The notes: generated by a model from the letters alone, not told the origin. A stretch of DNA of 30,282 nt from Trichoplax sp. H2 (GCA_003344405.1 NOWV01000381.1:1-30282); one strand, 5' to 3'. Positions 10,126-21,785 are shown, counted from the stretch's first letter. Numbers and translations: made by a program.

Positions 10126-13100
10126 TCATACTATATGTTTCACAGCTTGTGTCGCGTCAATGGTTGTTATAGTTGGTTTTGCAACACGGGAATCCATAAC
10201 TGGTACAGACATCCTGGAAAATGATAAATTAGCAAACGGTGATATTAGAGTTCATTTCTTTACGGTTTAACTCACGGAAATCATTGTTAAAATTATTTTA
10301 ACAAGTTTAATCGGTTGAGCAATAGCTTTTGTTGAACAAATTAAAGTTTCACTAATAAAGCGAATTAAAAAAGGAGATAGTACTAAATCCTGTACTTACG
10401 GAATGTTGGAGTGGCTATTGACGACAAATAATGGATTGGCTTTACTTAAAATTTCGTCGTTTACTGATACACCATCTAAGTATTGCTTTAGAATAGCTTT
10501 TAACCGCTGATTTTCAGCCACCAATTTGCCTTTTTCCTTATCAATTGCTAATTTCTCTAATAGTACCTACAAGTAATAAAAGTGTTAAATGTCTGGTATA
10601 GAAGGATGACGTAAAATATTGAACTGGGATATCTGGAAAGTACAGCACTTGTACTTACAGTAATAATGTAAAATATGAAATATTTATTTTGGAGTATGGA
10701 TCTAATATACCAAACATGATATCAAGATGTGATACACTACCTTATTATAACGTTTCCAAAAGTTATCTAAGCTGGTATAATCGTGAAGCATCTAAGTGAA
10801 AAGATTCGATTAGTTGGTGCTGGTAATTATCGTACTGGATTAGTCAACTCAGCTATACTGTGAAGTATAGTATATACTATTTAGCAAATAAGAAGCATTA
10901 CATCTGCAAGTTTTTCAACTGAAGGTTCCGCCATAGCTGCTTCGATATCATCTTCTTCTTCCTTTGTCAGAGTAGACGGATAAAATGGTAAAACCTATAA
11001 AATCAATGATGAGTTTTGATTAGATTTAAAAATTTTCATGATAGTCCATTCTGTTAAATGTGAAGAAGATCTTTCATTACGATAATTTAATGTAGACCGT
11101 AATACTACGCTTAGGATTCTTCCTATCACAATTTAACAAGTTACCTTTTCTTCTTCAGCTTCCAGTTTTCTACACATTTCAGCAATTTTTAAAATATGCT
11201 GACCCTTTATATTCAATGTAATAATATCAAAAAACATAAACAAGAGTAATAGCTAAAATCAGCTTTAGTGTTCAGGTGCAATTCAACATCTCAACCGGTC
11301 TACCTTAGTTTTAATCCTATCTAATTCCTTCAGAGTGTTATTGCTTTGAACTGTTAAAGTTGTTAACCTAGCTCTAAATAAAGATTGATATCCAAATTGG
11401 CGAAATTTTATAGTAGATGCTCAAAATAACATTGCAATTAAAAATGACCTATACTGTAAATAAGATGAAAACCCTAGTACCTATCAGCATCGCGAAGTCT
11501 ACCCATTTGAGTTTTAAGCTCTTGAAAATGCACGAGAATAGATTCTCTTTCCTGTAAAGAGAATTACAGTTAAAATATAGATTTAATCATCCTTACATAC
11601 AGTAGACATCCAAAATTGCGGTTATCTAACGAATAACATGAATCTCAGACTGGTATGTACTTCTTTCAAAGTTTTATTGCGTTCATCACTTTCTTTAGCG
11701 GTGCTGGCCATTTTAGCTTTCAAAAATGATATTTGATCCTGCCACAATAGTTTTTACGTAAATATGATCATTACTTTCAGTTAATTTTATTAATATTTTA
11801 TTTTATTAGCATTAAATGCACGATGACTGGATATATAAAAACTTAAATAAGTATTTGTTATCTTTATAGTTTGATCATGTCTACATGCGATTCATGCTTA
11901 ACTCCTGAGATTTAGCATCATTAAACTTATATCAGAATCAAACTATAATAGTATGATGTTCTCTTCTATTCTTACAGTTAAGCGTTGTAGCTTTCTCATT
12001 TGTTGTTCAATTTCTTCAGCACTTTTTTCATCTTTTGCTTTTAGATTCTCGAACGCTGTTTTTCTGTCTGCCGTAGCTTGCGTATAATTAGTACGCGCCT
12101 AGCAAAGCAATTGGATACAAATGAAATGCTTTATTGTTACTTCATGAAAACAACGCTGTAAAAGTAAATTCAACACAATAATGTAACTCAAATTATTTTA
12201 AAATTCTCGTTGTCCACTTACTTCTTCAAATTGCTTCCACAGATCTTCAACAGTGCCTTCCAGCTGTATGCGTAGGGCATGCTTTTCCTCTAAATTCTAC
12301 ATATTGATTAAAATAAGAGGTGTTTATTCATATCACGACTGCTGTTACCGTACATTATAGAAATGGGTCGAATACATCAGTTATAACAAATCCTCACCCT
12401 ATTTTTGATTTCATCTCGTACACTTTGAAACTCATGGCGAACATCGCTTTCTCTTTCATTAAATTCTTGCTCCATTGCGAACATTATATCTGTCAATTCA
12501 TCACATTCTTTCTTATTTTGATTGATCATAGAGGACCTGTACAGGTATATTTAAAACGGTTACTGCTATATCAGGCATAATTAATTAATAGCAATACTGA
12601 TAAAAATAGATAAGTTAGTATAGCATAGCAAACTCTCTTATAGTTATTCTAGCGATGATATGCAAAGAAAATGGCATATTACAGTAATTGTTTTATATAA
12701 TTTTAATGCTAGTAAATCATTTATTTCAGCAAAATAAAGGAAATAATTGCTTTGCACAATGTACTATCATGCACTGCATGTATTGCATTTAGCTCACCTT
12801 TCGGAATCGAATTCCTGCTTTAGAATTTCTAGCTGTTTGTCATATTCCGACTTTACTGACGTTAATCGGCTATGTTGTAAAGCGATTAATTCATCCATAT
12901 TTTGTAGATGACTCCTTAAAGCCATTTGATATCTGAGATACTTCAGTTAATGATATTCAACTTTAAGAAGTAGAAAATAATTGTATACAACTATCACTTT
13001 ATTAGGCACTTTTATACTATCTAGGATCAATTTAAAAAAATATTAGAAAAAAATAGCTATCAAAGCACTATTATTATCATACGAATATAATGTTAAGATA

Positions 13101-16044
13101 CTGTTCTTCAGCTTCTTCTAAATCCTTTCCTAGAGACTTGACAATTGCATCTTTACGATCCACAACACGTTCAAATGTTTGCTGTAGGACTTCAATATCT
13201 TTAACTAAATCCTTCGCTTTGGCTATGGAAACCAAAACGTGTATATGTTTAGCCGGTATCGATCACAGTTAGCTTAATCATGTTATTCAAGGTGTACACG
13301 GCAAAACCGAGAGTAAAGTAAATGCAAGTGTGACCGATTTTCATTTCATCTTACACCTTCTCGTAACGTAGTAATCTTGCATATCGATTGTATTCACCTC
13401 AGGCAAATACAATATGCAGTAGCAGTCGATGGGAAATGGGCATTTTTGGCAGCATATACTCATTATTTATACTGGTATACTAGCAGTATTGCCATTCATT
13501 TATTTATGGATTGATCAAGGATATTACCGGATATTGGGATCCATCACTATGCCTTCGAGACAACTAATCGTGTACCACTGTACTTCGATTTACTGTTTTC
13601 TATTTGATGGTATCGAAGAAAAGGCTAACGGGAGTTAGATGAGTAATTAATTCTCACGATAATGGACTGTACAGTACAGTACTAAACAAACATCCTCGAT
13701 AGACTATGGCATTCATTTCCATTTTATTACTGTCTTTTTTAGAATAGTAGAAGCTCTGTGAAGAGCCTTCAAAAATTGCAACGCCGACTGTCGTTTAGAC
13801 GAGTCGTCGTGCGGGATATTGGGAAAAGTTTTCAACTAGCAATAACCGCGCCTCGGTAAAACCTCACTGGCTACGGTACTGCCACTGCGCAAAGTTATCG
13901 CTTCAGACTTTTCGAGGGTATATATATTATATTCTGATTACTTTAATTATGGGACTTAAATTATGCAAATCAGTTCGATAGCTGTTTCTGCACGAAAGAC
14001 CTCTGTACAGTACAGTACAGTACAGTACCATGGACTAAAGTACCAGAAATAATACCTGCTGTAGTAGTAGTCCATGACTGTACATACTGTACTGTGGTTG
14101 TCCATATGGTACATAATGCAGTACAGTACAATGTACAGTACAGTACTGTGCAGTTTATTTACTGTAATTAATCAATGTACTGTACTGTAGGCTTTACCAT
14201 AAATGCAGACAACTGAATGGGAAACTATCCTAAAGGTTGTATGACATGCTGTACTGTACGATGCTGTGCTGTAATTGTACACTCTTATGATCCATTTGGT
14301 TTTAGATAACATTTGAAAATTAATTTAGGAAAAATAATGTAGATATACGATATATTTAACGCAAATTATCATTATAGTTACGCTACAATATTTTACATCA
14401 ATAATAATCAATTGCATTAATTCGATAACGTTTCATATTGCCTTAATTTCTTGCCCTATTTCAATAAAATTTGTCAATACGAGATACGTATCCTGATAAA
14501 TTGAATTGAAGCTTGATTCGAGTGAAATTCCTTCACAACTACATGTTTATAATGTCTACTCTTTTGGATTGATTTTATCATTCATAATTGACTTTCAGAT
14601 GAGCCGCTATTCTAGATTATCATCCAACTTTTATCGTAAACGAATTTCAATTATATGCAGTAAGCAGAGTACAGGATCGTGTTAGCTAATTTATGCGTAC
14701 GTGAATCTAAATATATTTTAAGCTGTATCCACATCCAAGTCTGACTGAATCAATCATAACAGGATCTTTTCTCGAGCAAGAGACTTCAGATTAAAGTAAT
14801 AACATCATAAAATGCACGTAGCTCTTTAATGTATACTATTCATTACAACTCTAACTGAAGGCAATTACTGTATATTGCTTAGGGAGGATAATTCTAACAC
14901 CCAATGAAGTCAAATCTACATCGCCACATTTTTTATCCTACATTAATGTCATGAATATTTCTAAGCATGGAAATTTAAAATGACTTCTAAAAAGTTTAAA
15001 ATACAGCTAGACTAATTTTATGATAGCTCCAAACTGAAAATACATAAACACGTAACGGTAATGAGAGCTTCTTTGTCAGTCGATGTACAATCTTAATTAC
15101 TTTATAGATCTTATGAAACTCTTATTTTACTATACCTTCTCGCATGATTGCTCGCCATTGATAATTTAACTTATTAATGTTAAATTTGGAATACTTTTCC
15201 TCTTTGCCAAGCTTTTCCTATTGGAAATCATCAATGATTGCAACTTATAAGTACTCAGAAGTGCAAATACAAATTAATGATATTGCACAATTACATTTTT
15301 AAGCGTCTTTCTTATGAAAAATGTAATAGAATGTGGTATATTGGGGGGAGAGGATAGAAGTTGATACGTTTGTATTTCTAACTTCAAAGACTAATATCAT
15401 TTATTGTGAACGTCATCCTTTATCATGTGCTGTTCATATGATTAATTCTTGCGATTGGAAAATAAACGAACGTGTTAATGCATTAATTTAATATAATAAA
15501 TCTTTCAAATTACTCATTCCATTACTAATACGATATTTAATTACAGTCTGATGTTAGAAATTAGTTTATTAACGACTGAGACTACTTCACGATAAAGTAG
15601 CACCATGAACTGCTAAAACAAGGTATTCCTTCAATTTTTAATAGTGAAATTAAGTTTTATCCATAGCCGTACTAGTATCATCGTGATTGAATATGCGGTG
15701 TTATTTAGGAAAGCGATTGACAATGTTTTCGCTCGTCTACGTTATATGAAGTGTATCATAGGTAATCGATAGGCTAATAATATCCTACCGTACTATAGTT
15801 CGACTAACCTACTAGCTAGGATAACTCTGTATGATATAACGAATAACTCGTGTAATAATCGAAGAAAAATATATTTCCTTTTAAAAACCTAATTTACCTT
15901 TAGAAATTGCGTCAGTAAATCTTCTTTATTTTTTCGCATTTCCTCTTCTGCCAACTGCTTCTGCTCGAGATAAAGCAGTCTTTCCTCTTCAGTCATGTTG
16001 GCAAGCTTTTTCTTTTTAGCACTTCCCTTCTTTCTAGGCGGCAT
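10126..16044 (-). CDS. DRC2: dynein regulatory complex subunit 2 (CCDC65), 15 exons
   Basis: Coiled-coil subunit of the nexin-dynein regulatory complex that links outer doublets and regulates dynein in motile cilia. My exon model, high to low, is 16044-15898, 15217-15136, 13222-13102, 12932-12798, 12536-12398, 12296-12222, 12098-11976, 11738-11661, 11551-11481, 11373-11304, 11204-11145, 10994-10902, 10791-10741, 10566-10400 and 10213-10126. All introns are GT..AG and all phases agree, giving 499 residues (human CCDC65 is 484). Seen: a basic N terminus [14 protein letters not shown], then [105 protein letters not shown] and [16 protein letters not shown], each matching the animal DRC2 pattern in order. 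Most of the protein is predicted coiled coil. The gene converges on SETD1, with stops 677 bp apart, and an RFX X-box lies upstream. Confidence 0.97.
13223..15135 (-). other. long DRC2 intron 2 with repeat tracts
   Basis: This intron lies between exon 2 (ending CGAGAAG) and exon 3 (starting CCAAAGCG), with a split alanine codon. It holds ACAGTAC-type tracts and a short less AT-rich stretch at about 13780-13920. The open frame at 13429-13638 (+) resembles no family I know and lies in the intron, so I do not call it. No other gene is apparent. Confidence 0.7.
13664..14285. repeat. dispersed ACAGTAC/GTACTGT tracts inside DRC2 intron 2
   Basis: Runs of the tetramer-like unit CAGT/ACTG occur at 13664-13683, at 14004-14028 (TGTACAGTACAGTACAGTAC and continuing) and interspersed through 14085-14285. 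Each is largely self-complementary. The composition matches the tracts at 420-975, which points to a common origin or a common expansion process. Confidence 0.75.
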
Positions 16045-16073
16045 TTTGGCTCAATATGATTTAGGCGTAGTTA

Positions 16074-16487
16074 CTGAAATAGATTCAGTCAGGAATTTAC
16101 AACTTGCTTGTTTTTATAGGCTACTAATATAGCACTAACTCAGTATTTTCTTACTGATTATTGCGAAAGCTAATATCTGATTTATGTGAAACTTCAATGT
16201 ACTTAAATGTTACTCTGCCAATTGTTGAGAGATATACGTATGTAAATTTTTTAATACTAAAATCTATGAAATGTTTAACAATTGTTGATCAAATCTAGTA
16301 ACTCTCTTGCCTGATATGGAATTATAAATCTATTGGGATGTTAAAGGCGAAATAGTTAAGGAAAAACGTATTCTGGACAGCTGCTGATACCTTGTACGTG
16401 TATTACTCGCAATACGATGTAATGTTAAAATAGACTATGCGACCAATCACTAATACGTTAACAGTTACGGTGCGAAAATATACTTAC
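16074..16487 (-). other. DRC2: possible DRC2 5' UTR intron
   Basis: On the minus strand a good donor (AAA|GTAAGTAT, at 16487) is followed by a good acceptor (CTATTTCAG|TAACTA, exon resuming at 16073), 29 nt before the DRC2 ATG. If spliced, transcription would begin between about 16488 and the X-box at 16620. Splice-site quality and position are the only evidence. Confidence 0.35.
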
Positions 16488-16613
16488 TTTCTTATACTCT
16501 TTCCTTTATCAGAACCCCTGAAACAGTATGCTAGTTATGATCTAAATGTAAATACCATTATAAGAATCCATTACTAAGAGTACAGCCAGTTACAACTTTT
16601 TTTTTGAAAGCTT

Positions 16614-16639
16614 GTAATGGTTGCCATAGCAACCATTAC
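16614..16639 (-). promoter_or_regulatory. RFX X-box (GTTGCCATAGCAAC) within a larger inverted repeat, upstream of DRC2
   Basis: GTTGCCATAGCAAC at 16620-16633 matches the full RFX consensus GTNRCC N(0-3) RGYAAC on both half-sites. It is embedded in an inverted repeat with 11-bp perfect arms (16614-16624 and 16629-16639). RFX factors drive ciliary genes in animals, and DRC2 is a motile-cilium gene. The site is 576 bp upstream of the DRC2 ATG, or within about 130 bp of a putative 5' UTR exon. It could equally serve an unseen divergent gene. Confidence 0.85.
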
Positions 16640-18115
16640 ACTTCCTTATATGCTGTACGTCATATGCGCTATACTGTATAGTACTCTATATGGACCAGAC
16701 CAGCCGAGTGTATATATATAAACTGGTAGAAAGACAACATCTGTGTAGATTATATGTAAATATAATTAGTAATAGTACACTATGGACAGCTTGATAATAT
16801 AATCCATACCTTCTGGCTAGTTCATAACTCATACAGCTCTGAATAAGTTTTATTTTGTGCTAATAACTGCATATGAAGTTATGGGTACATTTGGCAAGTA
16901 CTAGTAATAGTTCCATTGCCAGCTGAGATACAAAATTTAATATAGTAAGTTTTGTCGTGTTGCTGGGTGGAAGGGGATAATCAAGTATAGTTTTAGTATA
17001 AGATAAGTACTACTATAAAATTAATTTATCATACTCGTATAGGTAGATTATGATAGCGTTTGATCAGTGAATAACTCAGTAGATATAAAAGGTTATCAGT
17101 AGACGTCTTCTTGCTTCCAATCTGCTGTATAGTTGATGTTTGATGCTAGTTAGAATTTCTCAATTATGTTGAGGCAAACAATTTCATTTCATTGCATATC
17201 CATGATATCCTTGCATATAATATCGCCATATCTATTTTTCGATCTATAGTGCGATTACTGCTGTAAATTCCTATTGCCACAATTACTGTTTTAGCTAAGC
17301 TGTATTATAAATAAATTGCAATTGTGCATAATGACCATATTTGGGCTTTAATTACATGATACGCGTTTTTATATTAAACATAATAGTACTTTTAATACCT
17401 TGGTATTTCTGGTTAAAGACTAAATTTAATTATTTTCAAAGGAATACTTACTGGAATTTAACTTTAGAATGATGTTTAATTTTTGATAGCATCCAGAAAC
17501 ATTTTTAATTACATGCTACGGAACCATAGCTCTTACTGGATGATAATTTTAATTTTATCATTAAAAATGAAAATTATCATTCAGTTAGTGGTAGGATAAT
17601 AAGTTCGAATCAGACGTTGAAACTACCAAATTAAGCTTATCATCTACTGTAATTTAATATGATTTTTCTACACTTTGGATACATATTATTATTCTTCATT
17701 AATCTCTGTTTGTTATTTTCGCAATTAAATTTCATTATATTAATAAATGCAACTGACAGCAAAATAATATGAATGTAATATGAGGTTACTTCACAATGAA
17801 TGATTGCCAGGCCCAGTTGTATCAATCGTAATACTTATTTAATATTGATAAATTCTATTACCACTTACTACTCAAAACTATAAATATGATTGAACATGGT
17901 ATGGTCCCAGAGTTTTAGTATTATCTTAGCATGATTCGATATACGGTACTTTAATGCAGGTACAAAATTAGTGTAATGATCATAACGTTATCTAAGAATA
18001 ATGTCATCATGACTTGAGTATAAAGGGCAATAAAAGCTAGTGAGCACAACAGTTTATCGCAATCTATGAAGCAAGCAATACTTTGAGATCATAGAATTAA
18101 ATTAGTGTGTGAAGT
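16640..18115. other. AT-rich intergenic region, no gene seen
   Basis: I find no exon with recognisable coding character. The only long frame (17640-17825, minus) reads as hydrophobic AT-rich filler. A perfect 11-bp inverted repeat, ATGATAATTTT (17540-17550) against AAAATTATCAT (17570-17580), could form a small AT-rich hairpin. Its origin is unknown. Confidence 0.5.
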
Positions 18116-18600
18116 TTATTTCATACCTTTTGAATCAATGACGTCTTTAACAATCATCTCTAACCGTACCTTGAAATTGGCCTCCAGCTTTTTTACCAGG
18201 AACGATTTATATATTTGCATAGCGCAATGTAAATCTATCAGACTGGACAATGCTGACTGTGCCGTTCAAAAGGGCTAATTAAATCGCGACTCAATTGATC
18301 TTAATATAGATTATTAGATGAATAATAAGCAATAAACAGCATATAATATAAATTCTGCAAAACTTCTTCATTTGCTAGTAGCTCATCATAGCGGCTAGGA
18401 TCTTCAAATACATCTTATTTCATACACTAATTATTGGCAATGCAATCATTATCAAGAGCCAATAGTAATGGTATAGCTTTCTTAAGCTAAATTGCAGAAC
18501 TTGAATTTGATTCCGTTTGCAATCAACCTATCAGAATAACCCTATAAGCATCAATGCAGAAAAATTTCTCTAGTATTAAGAAATAATTGCCATCTACAGT
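18116..18600 (-). pseudogene. degenerate C-terminal copy of the methyltransferase family
   Basis: In the minus direction, pieces align in order with the C-terminal half of the intact copies. LIGYSDRL (about 18505) matches LIRYSCHRL. DVFEDPSRYDELLANEEVL (about 18400-18350) matches DIFRNPSRYHELHDNTEAL. QNLYYMLFIAYYSSNNLY is followed by a stop. Then LHCAMQIYKSFLVKK ends at a TAA at 18116-18118. Stops and frame changes separate the blocks, and the N-terminal half with the SAM-binding motif is not visible. The divergence suggests an old copy. A spliced functional gene cannot be fully excluded, since CCAG|TCTG before the last block could be an acceptor. Confidence 0.75.
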
Positions 18601-19937
18601 CACTGTACACAAGATAATATATCTTAGCATAAAATAAAGTCAAGAGTATTTTTGCGTTCGAACTTTCTAGATTTTATTCTGCAAGGAAAAATAACACAAA
18701 AATTTCTCCATAATGAGAGTCATAATTGATATTTACAATATATTAAGAATATGTAGTTCTTATATATAGTATGTCTGTATATTGACTATATTGATATACT
18801 GTAGATTAAGGCACCTATCAGATTTATGAGCTTCTTATAATTAATTAAATCAAGATATTTTAGGTAGTTTATTGTGACAGTTAATTTCATCTTTGCTATT
18901 ATCGCTTGATCGGTCAGGGTATAAAATCTGTTTTCTTTTTAAAAGTATTTCAGTAAACTATCATACAGTTATTATACTTCTTATATATTCAACTATAAGT
19001 TTGTATTAATTAGATAACAATTAAAAGAAAATAGTACTTTCCCTTAAAGATACTTTGGATCAAAATGATATTGGTGTTATTGTAAATTTAAAATCTTCTC
19101 TTCTAATATTCTGGTACTTAAGAACGAAATAAATATTAAGGAATCAACTGTGCATAGCTGTTACCATCACAGGATGCGAGTATAAGAAAAAGCTACCAGT
19201 AATCATGAAATTTATTTAATATTGTCATTACATAACAACTTGTTGCTCAGACAGAAATATACAGCTATTAGAGGAGATTTACACGGTGAATTTACATTAC
19301 AATATGACCTAAGAGTCAGTAGTTTCTTTCAAATTTACGCAGATAGATTCATGCAGTTTTGTTAATAGATTACACTTTTTTCATGCCTTAGTTTTTACCA
19401 AGAAATTACCTTCACGGTATCTGAGATAGACAATCATACTATGATCGATTTAGATTAACTTATAGAAAAAATAAATTCCGCTACACAGATATTGTAATGA
19501 AGGTTAATTATTGAAAGATTTTCCTGTGATATTTCGGAAGATTGTGTGTTAGTCGTAATTATAAGAATTTAAGACAATAACTTGGTAAAATAGTAATCTT
19601 TATTGCAGCTAGTTTGAGGAAAAAAGTGTAAAATTATAACGTGAACAGTGACATGAAATGACCGAAGAGCTATAGTAAATTAGAATATAGGGAGATTTCT
19701 CTTACCTCTATGGTATAATTAGAATTTTACAGTACAGTATAAATATTAAAAATCAAAAGGTCATGCAAATACGGAGTTATACTACAGCGTAAAGAAAATT
19801 AACTTTTACCAAGAATTGGCTATACCGTATACAGAAGCATACACTACATTTCATTTAATAATTTGGTATAAGTTTACGAGATCAAATGATGTACGTAGAA
19901 ATAGTAATTTACAAAATGTTTGTAGCTAACACTGATT
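18601..19937. other. AT-rich intergenic region, no gene seen
   Basis: No exon, RNA gene or repeat unit could be supported. The short segment at about 19268-19310 resembles 27097-27125 (ATTAGAGGA.AT shared, followed by a TATGACCTA-like word), which may be shared flank of the methyltransferase copies. Confidence 0.4.
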
Positions 19938-20108
19938 TTAATTTGCGATTGCCATCTCCATCATCTCTATCAGTGTACGATCAACTAAATGAACATTATT
20001 CAAGTAGGATACTTTACGATCGCAAGTAAATCCGTATTTATTAATTAGTTCTTTTATTGATTCAGATAGCTTGAGGTACATTCTGTTTAATACTAAAGCA
20101 GTATTAAT
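19938..20108 (-). other. orphan terminal-exon-like coding block
   Basis: A 56-residue open block ends at a TAA (19938-19940) and is preceded by an AG acceptor (GTAACAG|ATTAAT). The translation, containing LKLSESIKELINKYGFTCD and LVDRTLIEMMEMAIAN, looks like real amphipathic protein. The segment LSESIKELINKYGFTCD could be a distant equivalent of LSADSLIRYSCHRLGINCYD in the neighbouring methyltransferases. It begins 152 bp past the stop of the 20260-21390 gene but does not join it in phase with any donor I can see. It may be a relic of a more diverged paralogue or an exon of an unresolved gene. Confidence 0.3.
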
Positions 20109-20259
20109 CTGTTACTTTTTATGCGACCATGATAACATTTTTGATGGTATTTTATACGTGTGTAGTTCAAAATTGAATAGTGAGTTATTTTTCCCGTAAA
20201 AATCATATCTGATCAAGTGTATTTGTAGCTGAAGTAAATTAAGAATTTTCTTTCTATTA

Positions 20260-21390
20260 CTACAACCAGATATTTTCTGGATTCATTAGATAAAATTGAT
20301 TCCGGCATTCTTCTACAACCTTTTCTACTTTCTGCCGCATTTCCGAACTTGCTTTTTTACTTAGTATTATTTGCATACATGAATATATTTTAAGGCTACC
20401 TTCTTCATCTATATTTTTCACTAAGATATCGAGTAAATTTTGTAATCCTCGTGGACTTCGATCCATAAAGAGATCGTTTGGCGATCGATGACCCAGAAAT
20501 AAGATCATTTGCAAATCTTGTAGAGCTTCAGTATTATCGTGTAATTCGTGATAACGACTAGGATTCCTGAATATATCCACGTACATCTTAAAGTTGTTTG
20601 AAAATCGAATAGCAGAAGTGTACGGTATGTCATAACAGTTTATTCCTAGCCTATGACATGAATATCTAATCAGACTATCAGCAGATAACATTCGATATTC
20701 TTCGTCATTTGCAATAAAATTTTTGATGTGATTTCTAATAAAATAGCTTAATGCCATATTGCCATTTTCTTTAACAGCACTATGAAATAGTAGTGCGATA
20801 CCGTCGTCGGTTAATAGATCTGTCACGATACTATCTAAAAGATTAGTGACTCCAGATCGACTATTTTTATCTGGAAGAGAAAGATAGTATATACCATGGA
20901 TAAGATAGACAAGACGAAATCGATTCATCGATTGTGTAATCTCTTCCTTCGTATACAACAGCTGTGCCACATCAGATTTTAATAAATCGCCGAACGTAAT
21001 TTGAAAATTTTTCAACGGGATAGTTTGATCACGATAAGCATTTGAAAGATTATGATAAATTGGTGGTACTTTCTCGTCATGTAGAATATTTTGGTTTAAA
21101 GAGACTCCGCTACCAATAAAATTGAAATTGTTGTCCAATCCTCTAATATCTAAACCTGACTTAAATTTAATTCCTTTTAAGTATCTTATAATAGTATCTC
21201 CTTCACCACACGCGATATCAGCCACTAAAGTGACTCGTTTATCGTCGTTTAGTAAACCTTGGTTTTGTAATTTATTTAAGAAAGTATGATTGACTATCGA
21301 TCCATTTCTTTTTTCGTTACTTAAGTTCTTGTAGGCTCTGAAAGCTTTATCATATTCATAGACATCGGTTTTAATTGCAAATGGATGCAT
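20260..21390 (-). CDS. class I SAM-dependent methyltransferase, HNMT-like, intronless copy A
   Basis: A single-exon 376-residue frame starting MHPFAIKTDVYEYDKAF. SAM-binding motif I is VADIACGEGD (56-65), with an acidic residue after strand 2 in RGLDNNF (83-89), FGDLL (133-137) in the motif III position, FRLVYLIHGIYYL (158-170) as motif IV, and LTDDGIALLFHS (193-204) as motif V. The order and the phrases LIHGIYYL and SADSLIRYSCHRLGINCYD resemble histamine N-methyltransferase and relatives, which act on small amines in the cytosol. The substrate here is not known, and at 376 residues it is longer than HNMT (about 290). No signal peptide or membrane segment is visible. A near-identical copy lies at 24920-26056. 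Upstream, 21763-21785 and 21623-21647 are shared with that copy. Lack of introns could mean a retrocopy ancestor or simply an intronless family. Confidence 0.88.
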   Translation of the reverse strand: MHPFAIKTDVYEYDKAFRAYKNLSNEKRNGSIVNHTFLNKLQNQGLLNDDKRVTLVADIACGEGDTIIRYLKGIKFKSGLDIRGLDNNFNFIGSGVSLNQNILHDEKVPPIYHNLSNAYRDQTIPLKNFQITFGDLLKSDVAQLLYTKEEITQSMNRFRLVYLIHGIYYLSLPDKNSRSGVTNLLDSIVTDLLTDDGIALLFHSAVKENGNMALSYFIRNHIKNFIANDEEYRMLSADSLIRYSCHRLGINCYDIPYTSAIRFSNNFKMYVDIFRNPSRYHELHDNTEALQDLQMILFLGHRSPNDLFMDRSPRGLQNLLDILVKNIDEEGSLKIYSCMQIILSKKASSEMRQKVEKVVEECRNQFYLMNPENIWL

Positions 21391-21622
21391 TATTATACTA
21401 ATAGTTTCTTTTGTTAGCTTTTATTCCAATGTTGAGGGTAGCAACAGGAGATATCTTCATTAACTTTATGATTTTATTTCTTTTCTTTGCAAATGTAGTT
21501 CACTACCGTACTTATGATTAAATACATTAGACTATATTATCAATAGATGCAGCAGGGGGTAGGGCATGAGTATAAAATAACTGACTTTTGGAATCAAACT
21601 ATGAACTGCCTGAATAATTAAT

Positions 21623-21785
21623 GCAAAGCGAACCGATCGTTGATCCCATCTGCTTATCCTCTTTGGTAGATTATTAATACAGCATTTTCATCGCAATCCA
21701 AAGGGTTACCTTTCACGATTGTAATTATTACTAAGATTTTTTTTGTCTAACCAATATGGTACGTTAATCAAGTACTGTATGATAG
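21623..21785 (-). promoter_or_regulatory. upstream elements shared by the methyltransferase copies (copy A)
   Basis: Two short blocks upstream of copy A recur upstream of copy B in the same order: GCAAAGC...CCGATCG.TGATCC (21623-21647; 26255-26280) and GTTAATCAAGTA.TGTATGAT (21763-21782; 26392-26411). The sequence between them has diverged. Conservation in a decayed flank suggests either promoter function or chance survival from the duplication. Confidence 0.4.

Noticed and set aside
12320-13272. Plus-strand open frames at 12320-12580 and 13090-13272
   Set aside because: They are antisense to DRC2 exons 5 and 3, whose minus-strand reading matches the family and joins in phase with its neighbours.
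13429-13638. 69-codon plus-strand frame inside DRC2 intron 2
   Set aside because: It could pass for a membrane segment, but it has no family resemblance, no promoter or splice context, and a length expected by chance.
17600-17612. GTTCGAATC, resembling a tRNA T-loop
   Set aside because: The flanking bases do not pair as a T stem and no acceptor, D or anticodon arms are present.
17640-17825. 61-codon minus-strand open frame
   Set aside because: Hydrophobic and N/I-rich composition as expected of AT-rich non-coding DNA, with no neighbours or splice context to support it.
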